The notes under the pieces were generated by a model. The model saw nothing but the letters and a program-made list of their open reading frames with translations, had not been told where the DNA came from and searched no databases. Position numbers and translations under genes: made by a program. Shown piece after piece: positions 1-9,818 of a DNA stretch of 64,000 nt. Positions within the stretch are counted from its first letter, which is position 1. Every line of letters starts with the position of its first letter. Source of the DNA: Dryocosmus kuriphilus (lineage: Eukaryota; Arthropoda; Insecta; Hymenoptera; Cynipidae). The DNA lies in contig CM076190.1 in assembly GCA_038277395.1 (NCBI GenBank), positions 185,258,001-185,322,000 on the forward strand. Direction: 5' to 3'.

Positions 1-390
1 CCTTCTCCTATATACGCATACAACTTTCACTCTTACTTTTCCCACTCTTATTCTTCCCACCATTGTTCCCTCCTTTTCTTCCGCATTGTCACGTTCTTCC
101 TCCTCTACTACCAATTCCTTTCTTACCCCTGACAACATTCCACCCATTTCTCTCCCTTTCACTTTTTCCTTTCTTGCTCCTTGCATCTCCCATACATATC
201 CTCTCGGTAACCTTCTTTTCATGCCTTTCCAGTCCATTTCATCCATCCATGTTTCACTCATCATTATCACATCCCACTTTTGCATTTCTTCCCAGAATCC
301 TGTATCTTTGTTCTTTAACCCTGACACATTCCAAAATGCTACCCTTACGTATCTCTTTTTGTCTTTTCCTACATTAGTCCTTCCCTTTAA
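1..390 (-). CDS. LINE ORF2, N-terminal part of the AP endonuclease (partial)
   Basis: Reading leftward from about position 350, the minus strand gives an open frame beginning VAFWNVSGLKNK and continuing through KWDVIMMSETWMDE. This is the first conserved block of LINE-type apurinic/apyrimidinic endonucleases, the domain that nicks target DNA. The frame stays open to base 1, so the remainder of the endonuclease and the reverse transcriptase lie outside the window. The start codon is uncertain. A run of about 16 C on the plus strand (about 411-426) lies between ORF1 and ORF2 and may be a length-variable slippage tract. Confidence 0.75.
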
Positions 391-429
391 TTCCTTTTCC
401 CGTGTGTACCCCCCCCCCCCCCCCCCGCC

Positions 430-1260
430 CCAGTGTCCTTATTATTTACGTCGTTTCTTCCACCCTCCTCCGTCATTTTTCTGCCTTCCTTCAGTTCTTC
501 AACTTTCTCATCCCATATCCACATCTCTCCATTTACCCACATCCTATCTTTCCCAGTCCTTACCCTGGCTCCTTTTTTCCTCTCAACTCATGCCCTTTGT
601 TCTATTTGCCACCTCCTTTTTCTCTCCTTCTATGTCAAGTCTTCTTCAATTGTTTCCCTTCTTCCCCTCAATAATTTTTTCTCCTGCATTATTTTCTTTT
701 TCTCCTCATCATTTCCTATTTTTACTAGAAACATTCCTCCTTTTCCTTCCTTCGCTCCACTTATTCTCTTAACTCCTTCTATCTTTACCTGTATTGCAAT
801 ATCTCTTATCAGATTTTTTTTATTTCCGCTTTCCCTGTTTCACTCTCCACTTTCAAACCCTTAACTATGATTTTATTTTTCCTCTTTGCCCTTTCTTGCC
901 CTTCCAGTTTTCTTTCAATCTCACTCAATCTCGTATTCAATCTTTCATTTACATTTCGCATATTCTCATCACTTCCTTTTATTACTTCCATTCTCTCTGT
1001 TTCCTTCCCTATATGCTTATCTCGTTTTTCCTATGCTTGTCAACCTCTCTCTGTGTATTCTCTATACTCTCTAATTTCTCCCATACCTTGTTTTTCTCCT
1101 GTTTCCATAGTTTGTCCCACTGTTTTTTTTTATCCTAACTTTCTTGTTATCCTTGTCCCTCTCTAGCTCATCATCCCCTTCTTCTCTTTTTCTTTTTTCC
1201 TCCCCCTCACTGCTGGTTGCGCTCACCTTTTTTCGCCATTCATCCAAGCTCCTATTTGAG
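430..1260 (-). pseudogene. LINE ORF1 (coiled-coil plus RNA-binding-like protein), frameshifted
   Basis: The minus strand encodes a lysine/glutamate-rich protein. A heptad-like stretch (NERLNTRLSEIERKLEGQE) leads into KRKNKIIVKGLKVESETGK, the start of an RRM-like block also present in LINE copy 3. Further down come GRKETIEEDLT, KERKRRWQ and a C-terminal MWVNGEMWIWDE. In LINEs this protein binds the element RNA. The frame changes near 805-815 and contains stops, so this copy looks inactive. Only the central part reads as one uninterrupted frame (809-991). Confidence 0.65.
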
Positions 1261-1289
1261 CCCGCGCTGCCCAGCCTGTTAAGGCGCCA

Positions 1290-1900
1290 TCACAATAGTA
1301 AATACATACATGAATTAAATTATTAACTGCTTTATGTAAAAAAATAGATTTCCATTACTTTGAGTTTTCTTAAAAGTTTTAAATCTTTCAAAATAACTTT
1401 GGAAATACGAAAAAATTCTTGTCAGTTAATATATTTAATAAATTTTTTAATTTTCTAAGTCTCTTTTAATTCTTTGGAATCATTTTAATTAACTTAAGAT
1501 CTTTAAAATCCTTTGAAATTATAATTATTTTCAAACATCTCTTAAAGTTGCTAAAATAAGGAGAAATTCCTTGGAATTAAATTTAATCTTTTCCCTAAAG
1601 TTTTCTAGAAATTCGTCGAATCTCTTAAAATCCCTTGAAATCATAGAAATTCTTGGAGATTCATTAAAGTCCTTTGAGTCTTGTGAAATTCCTTGAAATA
1701 TCTTAAAATCATCTAAAACCTTTGAAAATACTACAAAATTCTTTGAATACCCTTGAAATCTTTTTAATTTCTTGAAATTTAATTCAATAATGTTTACAGA
1801 ATTTTAGGGAACGAATAAAATTTTATTTCAAAGGAAAAATTTCAATTAAGTAAGTTTGATTAATATCAATCAAATCAATTTGTATCACTTTACAAAATGA
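1290..1900. repeat. Dispersed AT-rich repeat, copy A
   Basis: The stretch from about 1290 to 1500 (TTTATGTAAAAAAATAG, then TTTAAATCTTTCAAAATAA, then TTTTCTAAGTC) is closely matched in the same orientation at 32.69-32.90 kb. It then grades into degenerate short units of the type CCTTGAAATC. No coding potential is seen. The repeat continues on both sides of LINE copy 2, so that LINE inserted into it. Confidence 0.65.
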
Positions 1901-2641
1901 CCGTCATTGTTTGTTGTCCCTTGTCATAGCCGTTATCAAACAAAATTTTTCTAAAAATGTAGTCATTATGGTGAAGTCCCTTCAATTTTTTTTGGGGATT
2001 CTAAAATCGTTTTTACTTCACATTCTTGTTGATTGACTTGATGATTTAAAAACTTTTTGACTCACAAAAAGGATTTGACTTGTGAATTGCTGACATGTAT
2101 TGCTCCGAAATATTTTTCTTACAACGATATCATATAATTTTTGAAGGTGCTTGAAAATGACACACAACCAGTGTCGAAACGTCGCATAATAAATTACGAT
2201 TATATATTTTTAAAATTCGTTTTAATACATTTTTAATCTGACCGTAAGACATAAAGAAACATTTAGAATTGAAATAAATTTGGTGTCTTGAAATATTTTC
2301 AAATAACTTTAAATCCTTAAAATCCTTTGAAATTGTATCATTTCTCTTATATCTCCTGAAATCATTGAAATCCGTGGAAATCCCTTAAAGTAAAATCTAA
2401 TTTATTCTTATTCACTTATTAAAGAGCAATTACCGAAACCTTTCACTGATTTATACTTTTATTTAGTATTTTTCGAGGCGATTAATATATTTTTAATTAA
2501 TATATTATAACAGAAGTAAAATATTTATTAACAAAATAATTATATTTTCTCGAATTAAAATAATATTTTTAGTTCAGAACCTCTTTGTATTGTAAAACGT
2601 AATGATGTGTGAAAATGAAAGTTTTACAGAACAATATAACA

Positions 2642-2681
<40 letters not shown>

Positions 2682-3390
2682 TTTCTTGATCCAGAAGAAA
2701 TAAAATCTTTATTAACAAGATAATTATATTTCTTTAAATTTGTAACAATATTTTTTAAAATTACAACACCCTGTATTGTAAAACATGTATAGATAAAAAA
2801 ACCTTTTTTCAAAAGAGTGTAAATGAAAATATAAACAATGATTTTAATTTTTTTGACCTATCCTCAACAATAATTATGAGTAGAATTATTTAGTTTAAAT
2901 AATTTAGATATATAAAATTTTTAAACTGTTGCGGAAATTGATTTTGTACATTATTGATATAAAACTGTCTTCATCTGAGATTTCAAAAATAACCAGTTTT
3001 TATAATAAAAATGTCTTACTTTTAAAAAATTATACTTTTTAAAAGCTACTTTTAGACGAATTTCGCACTTTCCTCTAGTATGGAATAATTAGTTGACAAT
3101 TATTATGACTTTAGCACTTCTTTTTCGTTTGGCCTCCATGATGTTTGTAATGATTCATCCCGATACTTTGCCTGTGTACAATTATTCATAGGATTAAAAT
3201 TTTCGATGCATCTTTTTTACTTTGTTTTTCAAGTATATATATTCATAACGATAGAATTAAGAATTTAGATCTACTTTTTATGGAAATAAAAAGTATCATT
3301 ATTTCGTTTCAATATTTTAGTCATATCAGACTTTTTTTCTAGTTTTTAAAGTTTATTTTCGCACAATATTATTATAAAATTATTTCCATT
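1900..3390. other. AT-rich non-coding stretch
   Basis: I see no gene here. It holds a degenerate hammerhead-like remnant near 2145-2180 (a GACAC/GTGTC hairpin followed directly by GAAACG), a (TA)n microsatellite at 2644-2681, and a short repeated segment (TTATTAACAA.ATAATTATATTTCT) near 2525 and again near 2710. Confidence 0.6.
2644..2681. repeat. (TA)n microsatellite
   Basis: An uninterrupted run of about 19 TA units, visible directly. Confidence 0.95.
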
Positions 3391-3430
3391 CGCCATTTAA
3401 GAACAAATTAATCAAAATTTGTGACTATTA
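3391..3430. repeat. Target-site duplication of LINE copy 2, left copy
   Basis: The roughly 40-bp segment beginning CGCCATTTAAGAACAAATTA and ending GTGACTATTA is repeated with about three mismatches at 6704-6743, flanking LINE copy 2 directly. It is unusually long for a LINE target duplication. Confidence 0.8.
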
Positions 3431-6400
3431 GTTAGTTTATTCAATCTCTCCCTTTTACGGGTTTAAGGGCCTCCGCTCCCTGTACATATGATTATAATTC
3501 ATCCTTACTCTAACTTACCCGCTACTACTTATATTATTATATTAACAATAATTTCTAATACTAATATTAATTCTACTCATGAGCGCTCTTCTAGGGCTTC
3601 CGTTTCCTTTTACCATAAAAATACATTTTCTCCGGTTACTTTTTACTTTCCTTTTTCAGGATTACTCGATTGGCTCTACCCTGTTCCCTTACTTTCCCTT
3701 AATTCTTCCAATTTCTTTATCCATGCTACTCCCTGCCCATTACCATCCAAAACCCATCTTACACACTCATCCACACTCAACTGTCCATCTTCCTTACATG
3801 TACACCTCTCTAATACATATGTTCATGACTCCATTTCGTATCCACGTACTCTACACGGATTCTCCTCTTCATCCCATACGTGTGCTAATTTGCTTCCCTC
3901 TCCGCTTTTCAACTTCTCTTCAAACTTCCAGGCTCTTTTGATTTGCCTAATTACCATGTTTTCCCTTCCTACTTCTTCCCTTATCATGTATCCTGGGCAA
4001 CTCCAACTAACCCCCATTACCCATCTCAGAAATCTTTCATGCATACTTTCCACTTTCCTATGTTCCTTCTATCCCTAGACCTCCACTCCATAACACAACA
4101 CTGGCCCAAACCAACACATCAAACAACCAGACCCTCATTCTCCAATCGTTATTAAACCTTCTCTTTCCAATACCCCATAATTGGCCCATCATTTTACTCG
4201 CCCCTTCTATTCCTTTCCTCACCTGCATCTCGTTTCCCCCTCTTGCCTCAAACCAAAAACCTAGGTAACAAAACCCTTCCACAGTTTTCACTGTTTGTCC
4301 GTTCATCTTCCAAATATAATTTATTTTGGTATTTCTATTTTTGAAGCACATCCCCTTTGTCTTATCTACGTGCACCGTCAAATCTTTTGTACCCACATAC
4401 TCTTCAAAAAATCTCATCACCAGGTTCATCCCATTTTCGTCATCTGATAGTAGAACCACGTCGTCCGCATATGCTAGCGAGTATAATTTACTATTACCCA
4501 ACACCGCCCCCCCCCCCTTTCCCTTTCTCCTTTAGCTTCTCTTTTAAGTCTGCTAGCAGCACGTTAAAAAGTAGTGGACTCAACGGACACCCTTGCCTCA
4601 GCCCTCTTCTTGTCCAGAATACCTGCCCTTTTTTCTTTCCTATTTTCACCCTAATCCTGGTTTTGGTAAAAATGTCTTTAATCCTCTCCACCAACCTTTC
4701 CTCTATGTACCTTTCTTGCATTTCCTGCCATAGCACCTTTCTGTTCACTGAATCAAACGCTGCTTTGAAATCTACGAACAACGTGACTAGTTTCCCTTTA
4801 TTTCTCCCTAAATTTCTGTTAACCAAGTAGTTGAGAACGTATATGTTATCAATAGTCCCCATCCCTTTTCTAAATTACGTCTGATTGTGTGAGATACCTT
4901 CTTTTTGTCCAATCTGATTCTGTAACCTTTTTCTTAAAATCTCTGCATATACTTTATATCCCACTGGCATTAGTGTGATTCCTCTGTATTCCTCTACCTT
5001 TTTTCCATCCCCTTTCTTGACAAGTGGTACCATCAATTCTATCATCCACTCTTCTCGCCATCCTTCTCTTTTCCAGACCTTGTTGCAGACCTTCCATATC
5101 CCTTCCCGTACCCCTTCACCACCATACTTCAGCGTTTCGTTCTCCATGCCGTCGTCTCCTGTAGCCTTGTTTCTTTCAAGTTTATTTATTGCCTCATCCA
5201 CTTCTCCTCTGGCTATTTCGTTCCCTTCCTCTAAATCTCCTTTGACTATCCTCCTCTTTTCCCCTTTGCTCTTAATTTGCTCTCCCCCTAGTAGTCCCTT
5301 AAAATACTCCGTCCACTCATCCATTTCTATTTCTTCATTCACGCCCTTCCTTTCCCTTCTTTCCTTGTTTATCACCTCCCACACCCGACCTTCTTTGATA
5401 GCTTTCTCTACTTCTTCCTTGTATTTCTCCTTTTCCTTTTGTCTTTTCCTTTCCAGCATCCTCTCATGTTCCCTTTTTCTCCTGTTATATTTCCTTTTCC
5501 CTATTTCCCCTTTTTTCCATCTTCTTACACACTCTTTCATTCTTTTTTTACTTTTCCAACATTCCTTATCCCACCAACCTCTCTTTTCCCTTTCTTTTTC
5601 TCCTTTTGTGCCTATCTCATCCCTTACTTTCTCAATCGACCCCTTTAACTTTTCGATTATCGAATCTACTCCCTCCCCTTTTTCATACCTAACCTTCTCC
5701 TTTTCCATCTTTTGTTTAAACTCCTTTAATTTATCTACTCGCCAGACTCCCATTTTCATGCTCTTTTCTCCCCCTCTTTCCCTTTTCCATCTGCCACGCT
5801 TATTGATACCTCCTTTTAGCGTATAGCTATTACCGGGAAGTGTTCGGACCCTATCTCATTTCCCACCTTCATACTCCCTATGATATGCCGCATCCTTTCT
5901 TCAGCCAAGATGTAATCTATTACTGTTGCTCCCTTGCCTATAAATGTGAACTCCACTTCTTCATCTCCTTTCATACTGCCATTGCATATAGACCACCCTG
6001 TTTCTCCTATCATTTCTAGTAACTTTCTCCCCTCCCGGTCCGTCGCTCTGTACTTGGAGATTCTTACCTAGGCCTCCTTTTCTTCATGCCAAGTCTCTCC
6101 TCCTTGTTCGCCTGTCTAGACATTCAAGTCCCCTCCTATTAGAACCAACTCTTCCTTCTTTTCCTCCATCCACCTCTTCATTACTCTCCAGCGTTCCTCT
6201 TCCCCTCTTCTTCTGTATACACACACTACCGCTATTTTGACTTTCCCAACTACAATCCTTCTTACCATTGTCCCATCCTTCTCCTCCATATCCCTATCTT
6301 TTCTCCCTTTTGCTGCTAATTCTTTTCTCACCCCTGAGACCATGCCTCCCATCCTCCTCCCTTTGATATGCTCCTTCTTTGCTTCTTGCATCGTCCACAC

Positions 6401-6703
6401 ATAACCTCTTTTCACTGCCTTCCAATCCTTCTCATCCACCCAGGTTTCACTCATCATGACTACATCCCACTTTTCTAACTCACCCCAAAAACCTTCATTC
6501 TTGTTCTTCAAGCCTGAGACATTCCAGAAAGCTATTTTCACGTTTTTCTCTTCCCTTCCCTCCCCATTGCACCTCACTTTTCCCCCCTTTGTTCGTTTGG
6601 AAACCCCTCTCTTTTCTCTTTATGCTCTCTTGTCTCTTCTTCTTCCCTATCTTTTCCCTCTCTTTTTTCTTTTTTCCTTATTTCTTCTACTTCTTCCTCC
6701 CAA
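3431..6703 (-). mobile_element. LINE copy 2, 5'-truncated, flanked by a ~40-bp direct repeat
   Basis: A minus-strand LINE carrying the ORF2 endonuclease, reverse transcriptase, C-terminal region and 3' UTR, but no ORF1. The left (3') end has no poly(A) tail and carries a short stretch (ACGGGTTT.AG) shared with the 3' end of LINE copy 3 near 35.05 kb. The flanking repeats at 3391-3430 and 6704-6743 define the insertion. The uninterrupted target sequence survives near 32.99-33.07 kb. Confidence 0.85.
3650..6600 (-). pseudogene. LINE ORF2: AP endonuclease - reverse transcriptase, broken
   Basis: In order: endonuclease start KIAFWNVSGLKNK (about 6540), SETWVDEKDW, VCVYRRRGEEE, LIGGDLNV (about 6120) and GSEHFPVIAI (about 5820); then a basic linker; then reverse transcriptase with NKATGDDGMENETLKY, EYRGITLMPVGYKVY, VDFKAAFDSVNR, GLRQGCPLSPLLFN and the catalytic LAYADDVVLL (about 4480). 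The C-terminus has FLRWVMGVSWSCPGYMIREE. The protein would make and prime cDNA at a nicked target. At least two in-frame stops (near 6115 and 4873) and frame changes near 5790, 4505 (at a poly-C run) and 4055 make it a pseudogene. Confidence 0.9.
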
Positions 6704-6743
6704 CGCCATTTAAGAAAAAATTAATCAAAATTTGTAACTATTA
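6704..6743. repeat. Target-site duplication of LINE copy 2, right copy
   Basis: Direct repeat of 3391-3430 with a few substitutions (GAAAAAA for GAACAAA, GTAACTATTA for GTGACTATTA). Confidence 0.8.
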
Positions 6744-6976
6744 AAAAGTTAGAATAAAATACCATAATCTGCTCTACGGATTTTTGATTCATCACTTCAT
6801 ATGTTTGTTCTACGCCACACATTCCCCAACTTTCAATCCCCACCGGAATTCCTCAGAATAGCTGTATTCTATTTCCGCATTTTTCAACTTGTTTTCAACT
6901 TTTCAGTTAGAGAGAGGCAATAATGAATTAATGCCTACCAAAGTAATTGTTTAAACAATTTATTACTATCTATAAC

Positions 6977-7400
6977 CAGGGAATGAAACCGAATCAAAAT
7001 AACGTTCCGATTTCGGTTTCGATATTACCAGATGTTTCGGTATAGGTTTCGATTTCGTTCTTCAGCGTTCATTCGGTTTTCGGTTTCGGTTTCGTTCCGG
7101 TTACGGTTTTTTGCAGAAAAGTGCTCAAAATAAGTTTGAAAATCACACATAAAAATAATTAATTAATAAATAGTAATATTCTTTGGTTTGTTAGCATTGT
7201 TGCACAACATATACTTAAAATTCTAGTCAATTTCAGATTTTAACATAATACATTCCTATATATCAATAATCAGCAGAAATTTTTTTTCGGAACCGATTGA
7301 ACCGGTTCCGGTGTTTGAATCGGTTTCAGTTTCGGTTTAGAGAAATGAAACGGTTTTAAACGGTTACGGTTACGGTTTTAGTTTCAGTTTCATTCCTCAT
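6977..7400. mobile_element. MITE-like element with CGGTTT-rich ends (possible non-autonomous hAT)
   Basis: The left end reads CAGGGAATGAAACCGAA and the right end, reverse-complemented, GAGGAATGAAACTGAAAC. Both ends are packed with degenerate CGGTTT/TTCGGT hexamers, and the middle is plain AT-rich. Ends starting CAGGG with subterminal hexamer arrays are typical of hAT transposons, but I could not find a clear 8-bp target duplication. No ORF. Confidence 0.45.
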
Positions 7401-7554
7401 CCTTAAAATTACGAATTTTTATCAGAAATAACAAAAATTACGAATTTCTTTTAAAAAACAACAAAAGTAATGAAATTTGCCAGTTGAAGTTTTTTCAGAA
7501 TTTATAGTTCTAGTTTTCTAGTTTTATTTAGAAATGGATTTATTGAACTTCTTT

Positions 7555-7800
7555 ATTCGATCTTGTTTCGATCACAAGATTGGGGGATGTTAACGTCTCT
7601 GATTTCATCCTTTAAAACAGTCATAAGCATAACAAATTTTTTTCATTTCTATTTTGATGTAATTTTTTTCTTATTCTCTTTGCTTTAGAATGAAGTTTTA
7701 TTGATCGCATTCAATCTTTCGATCTTGTTTTAATCACAAGGTGATGGGACATTAACGTCTCTGATTGCATCTTTTAAAACAGCACAGAACAAACTAGGAG
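7555..7800. repeat. Tandem duplication of a ~65-bp segment
   Basis: The segment around 7558-7622 (GATCTTGTTTCGATCACAAG, then TTAACGTCTCTGATT, then TTTAAAACAG) recurs at about 7723-7787 with small changes, a spacing of roughly 165 bp. No coding potential. Confidence 0.7.
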
Positions 7801-7929
7801 TAAATTTTCTTGGAGGATTGTATAGAACTCATACTAGAATTCATGTCAAGATTGTATAGAATTTTGATTAGAGTTCATGTCAGGATCATATAAAATCGAT
7901 TCTACTGAAATTTTATAGAATTTCTCCAC

Positions 7930-8290
7930 CTTCACGGAGAAAACTGGATAGTCAGTTTGAACATCTGGACGGTCAGTCTGACTATATTTGAGTGTCATCT
8001 ATGGGACAGCCCTTCAGATAGTATATCCTACCATCTGTAAAGTGTCAAAAATTGGATATTGAAGTATACTATCCCGGATAGTAAAATTGATTATCCTGGA
8101 TAGTATTTCTAACCGCTAGAAGGCTTACTTGATTACCTCAGATAATAAATCAGATTATCGAAAGGGTCAACTTGACTATGTAAGAATATTAAAATCGAAT
8201 ATATGGAATGGTCAAAACTGTGATCCTTGGATATTATAAGAGACTATCTCTGATACTGTAAATAACCACAACTGATAGTAAAATTTTTTT
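7930..8290. repeat. Dispersed repeat rich in GGATAGTCA/TATCC units
   Basis: Starts CACGGAGAAAACTGGATAGT and contains many degenerate copies of ATAGT/ACTAT. The same start occurs in inverse orientation at about 20,190-20,255 (ending TCAGTTTTCTCCGTGTGG). This could be the end of a non-autonomous DNA transposon. No ORF. Confidence 0.5.
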
Positions 8291-8624
8291 TTTTAATTTT
8301 CATAAATATTAATAAAAATAACGAATTTTAGAATTAGATCATGTACCAGAAGAGCCAAGTCACGCCGGTATTCCCAGTTTTATGATAACCTGTATATTGT
8401 ATATGTTGTTGGAAAAGAAACATTATTAAGAAAATATATTTCTTATTACTTTTTGAATCACACAGAAAATATAGGCTATATACACATATGCAAATTACAA
8501 TGTCACATGACCACTGTAATACACAGCCTCAAGAAATTTGCAAATCAGAAATAAATAATTTCATAAATACGCTCAAAGTGTCAGATAAAACCTGTAGCTT
8601 TATTTATACGAGCTAAGTAAATAA

Positions 8625-8980
8625 ATAATACGTTTGTAGTATTACATAACGAATGAACTTAACGATAATAACGAACTTGAAATTTATTTACATTTTATAC
8701 TGTACTTCTCGTTACAGAATAAGTTTACAGAAGAACTGGTTGATGACATGGTAAGGCTGATTGATTTACAACAATCGTTTTCAACGTTTTGAAAACTTCA
8801 TAAGTGAAAAAAAGTTTGTAAAGGCTATGGTTCTAAAAACAATACGGCAAACAGCAGAACAAAATAGTTAAATAATAAATTTGTAGCATTACATAACGAA
8901 CAAACTTAGGGATATAATAATGTGCTTATAACTTTATATATATTTTATACTGTACTTCTCGTTATAGAATAAGGTCTTCC
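8625..8980. repeat. Duplicated ~110-bp segment flanking a ~135-bp block
   Basis: 8625-8735 (GTAGTATTACATAACGAA, then TATACTGTACTTCTCGTTA) is repeated at 8870-8975. The block between them (about 8740-8870) is itself repeated in the same orientation at 12,945-13,080, on the far side of the Penelope-like element. Confidence 0.7.
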
Positions 8981-8984
8981 TTTG

Positions 8985-9355
8985 TTAAAAGTAAATAAAG
9001 GATGCTTCCAGACAAATTTCTTCATAAAATAATTTTCATGATTTACTGATGCTTCGTCAACCGTATGGTTGACCTCTTCATAGTACAATTTTAAAAATTC
9101 TGTTGGAAATACATACGAAGGTACAGAAAGTAAATAAACAGTATTTAAAGGTTATACAATTATTGTAGCTGAAAGAAAAACTTACCATGATTTGAAGATT
9201 AAAATTTGAAAAGTCATCGAAAAATTGTCGAAAATAGGATTTGGTTTCCAAAAGGGAAAACAGAAGAGCAGAAAAACAGATTTCAGACACAATGTTGAAG
9301 GTCAAGATTTTTATAATAAAATTTTCCAGAAAGGAAGTCAAATCTTCAGGGAGAC
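8985..9355 (-). repeat. PLE1 terminal repeat, left copy
   Basis: Inverse copy of 12,505-12,880. On the minus strand it contains ATGGTAAGT (a consensus 5' splice donor) and a short open frame in both copies. PLE terminal repeats are known to carry promoters and introns, so this may be the donor of a spliced leader. The matching acceptor was not proven. Confidence 0.75.
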
Positions 9356-9818
9356 CAAAGAGCTATATTAGGAAACAGATACATGAGTAGAAAAAATTTT
9401 GGCAATTATGAATTGGAGTAAGATAAAAAAGTCTTATAGTGAAGATGACAGAAAACATAACCTAAATTGAGGTGAAAAAATTTGGGAAAATAATTGGATT
9501 TACCTTAGTGAAAGAAGTCATGTTGATGATTAGAAAGGTTTAAAAAATTTTTTTCTTCTGAATGTCCATGAATTTACTTAAAAAATTGGAAATTTAATTT
9601 TGTTTTAATATGACGAGGAAGGAGATACCACGCCATCATGAAAATTTTGATACTGAATTTGAAAGAGTGATTGATATGAGCAGAAAGAAAGAAGTGGGGA
9701 AGGGAAGGGGAAGAAAGAAGAGAGGTGGGAATGAAGAAAGGAGAAAAGAGGAAAAGAAAGAGAAAGGTAGATTAGGAGGGAGATTCAAAAGGAACAATTC
9801 TTTCAAAATTCAGTGAGA

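Larger units (their letters stand above)
1..1285 (-). mobile_element. LINE copy 1 (APE-type non-LTR retrotransposon), cut by the window edge
   Basis: The minus strand reads as the 5' half of a two-ORF LINE: a charged ORF1 (about 430-1260) and then the start of ORF2 (below about 390). The ORF1 core recurs in LINE copy 3 near 35.9 kb, and the ORF2 start (FWNVSGLKNK) recurs in LINE copy 2 near 6.54 kb, so I treat the three as one family. The plus strand here is almost pure pyrimidine, which creates long meaningless open frames. The right boundary is placed where the sequence becomes the AT-rich repeat also seen at 32.69 kb. The clade within the I/Jockey/CR1-like LINEs was not assigned. Confidence 0.8.

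Noticed and set aside
63..1166. Long plus-strand open frames rich in Ser, Phe, Leu and Pro
   Set aside because: They are antisense to the LINE ORFs on the minus strand; the pyrimidine-rich plus strand avoids stops by composition. The same applies to 4975-5826 and 35,560-36,580.
9610..9816. Lys/Arg-rich 68-aa plus-strand ORF
   Set aside because: Purine-rich low-complexity sequence just past the end of the PLE1 ORF, with no support.
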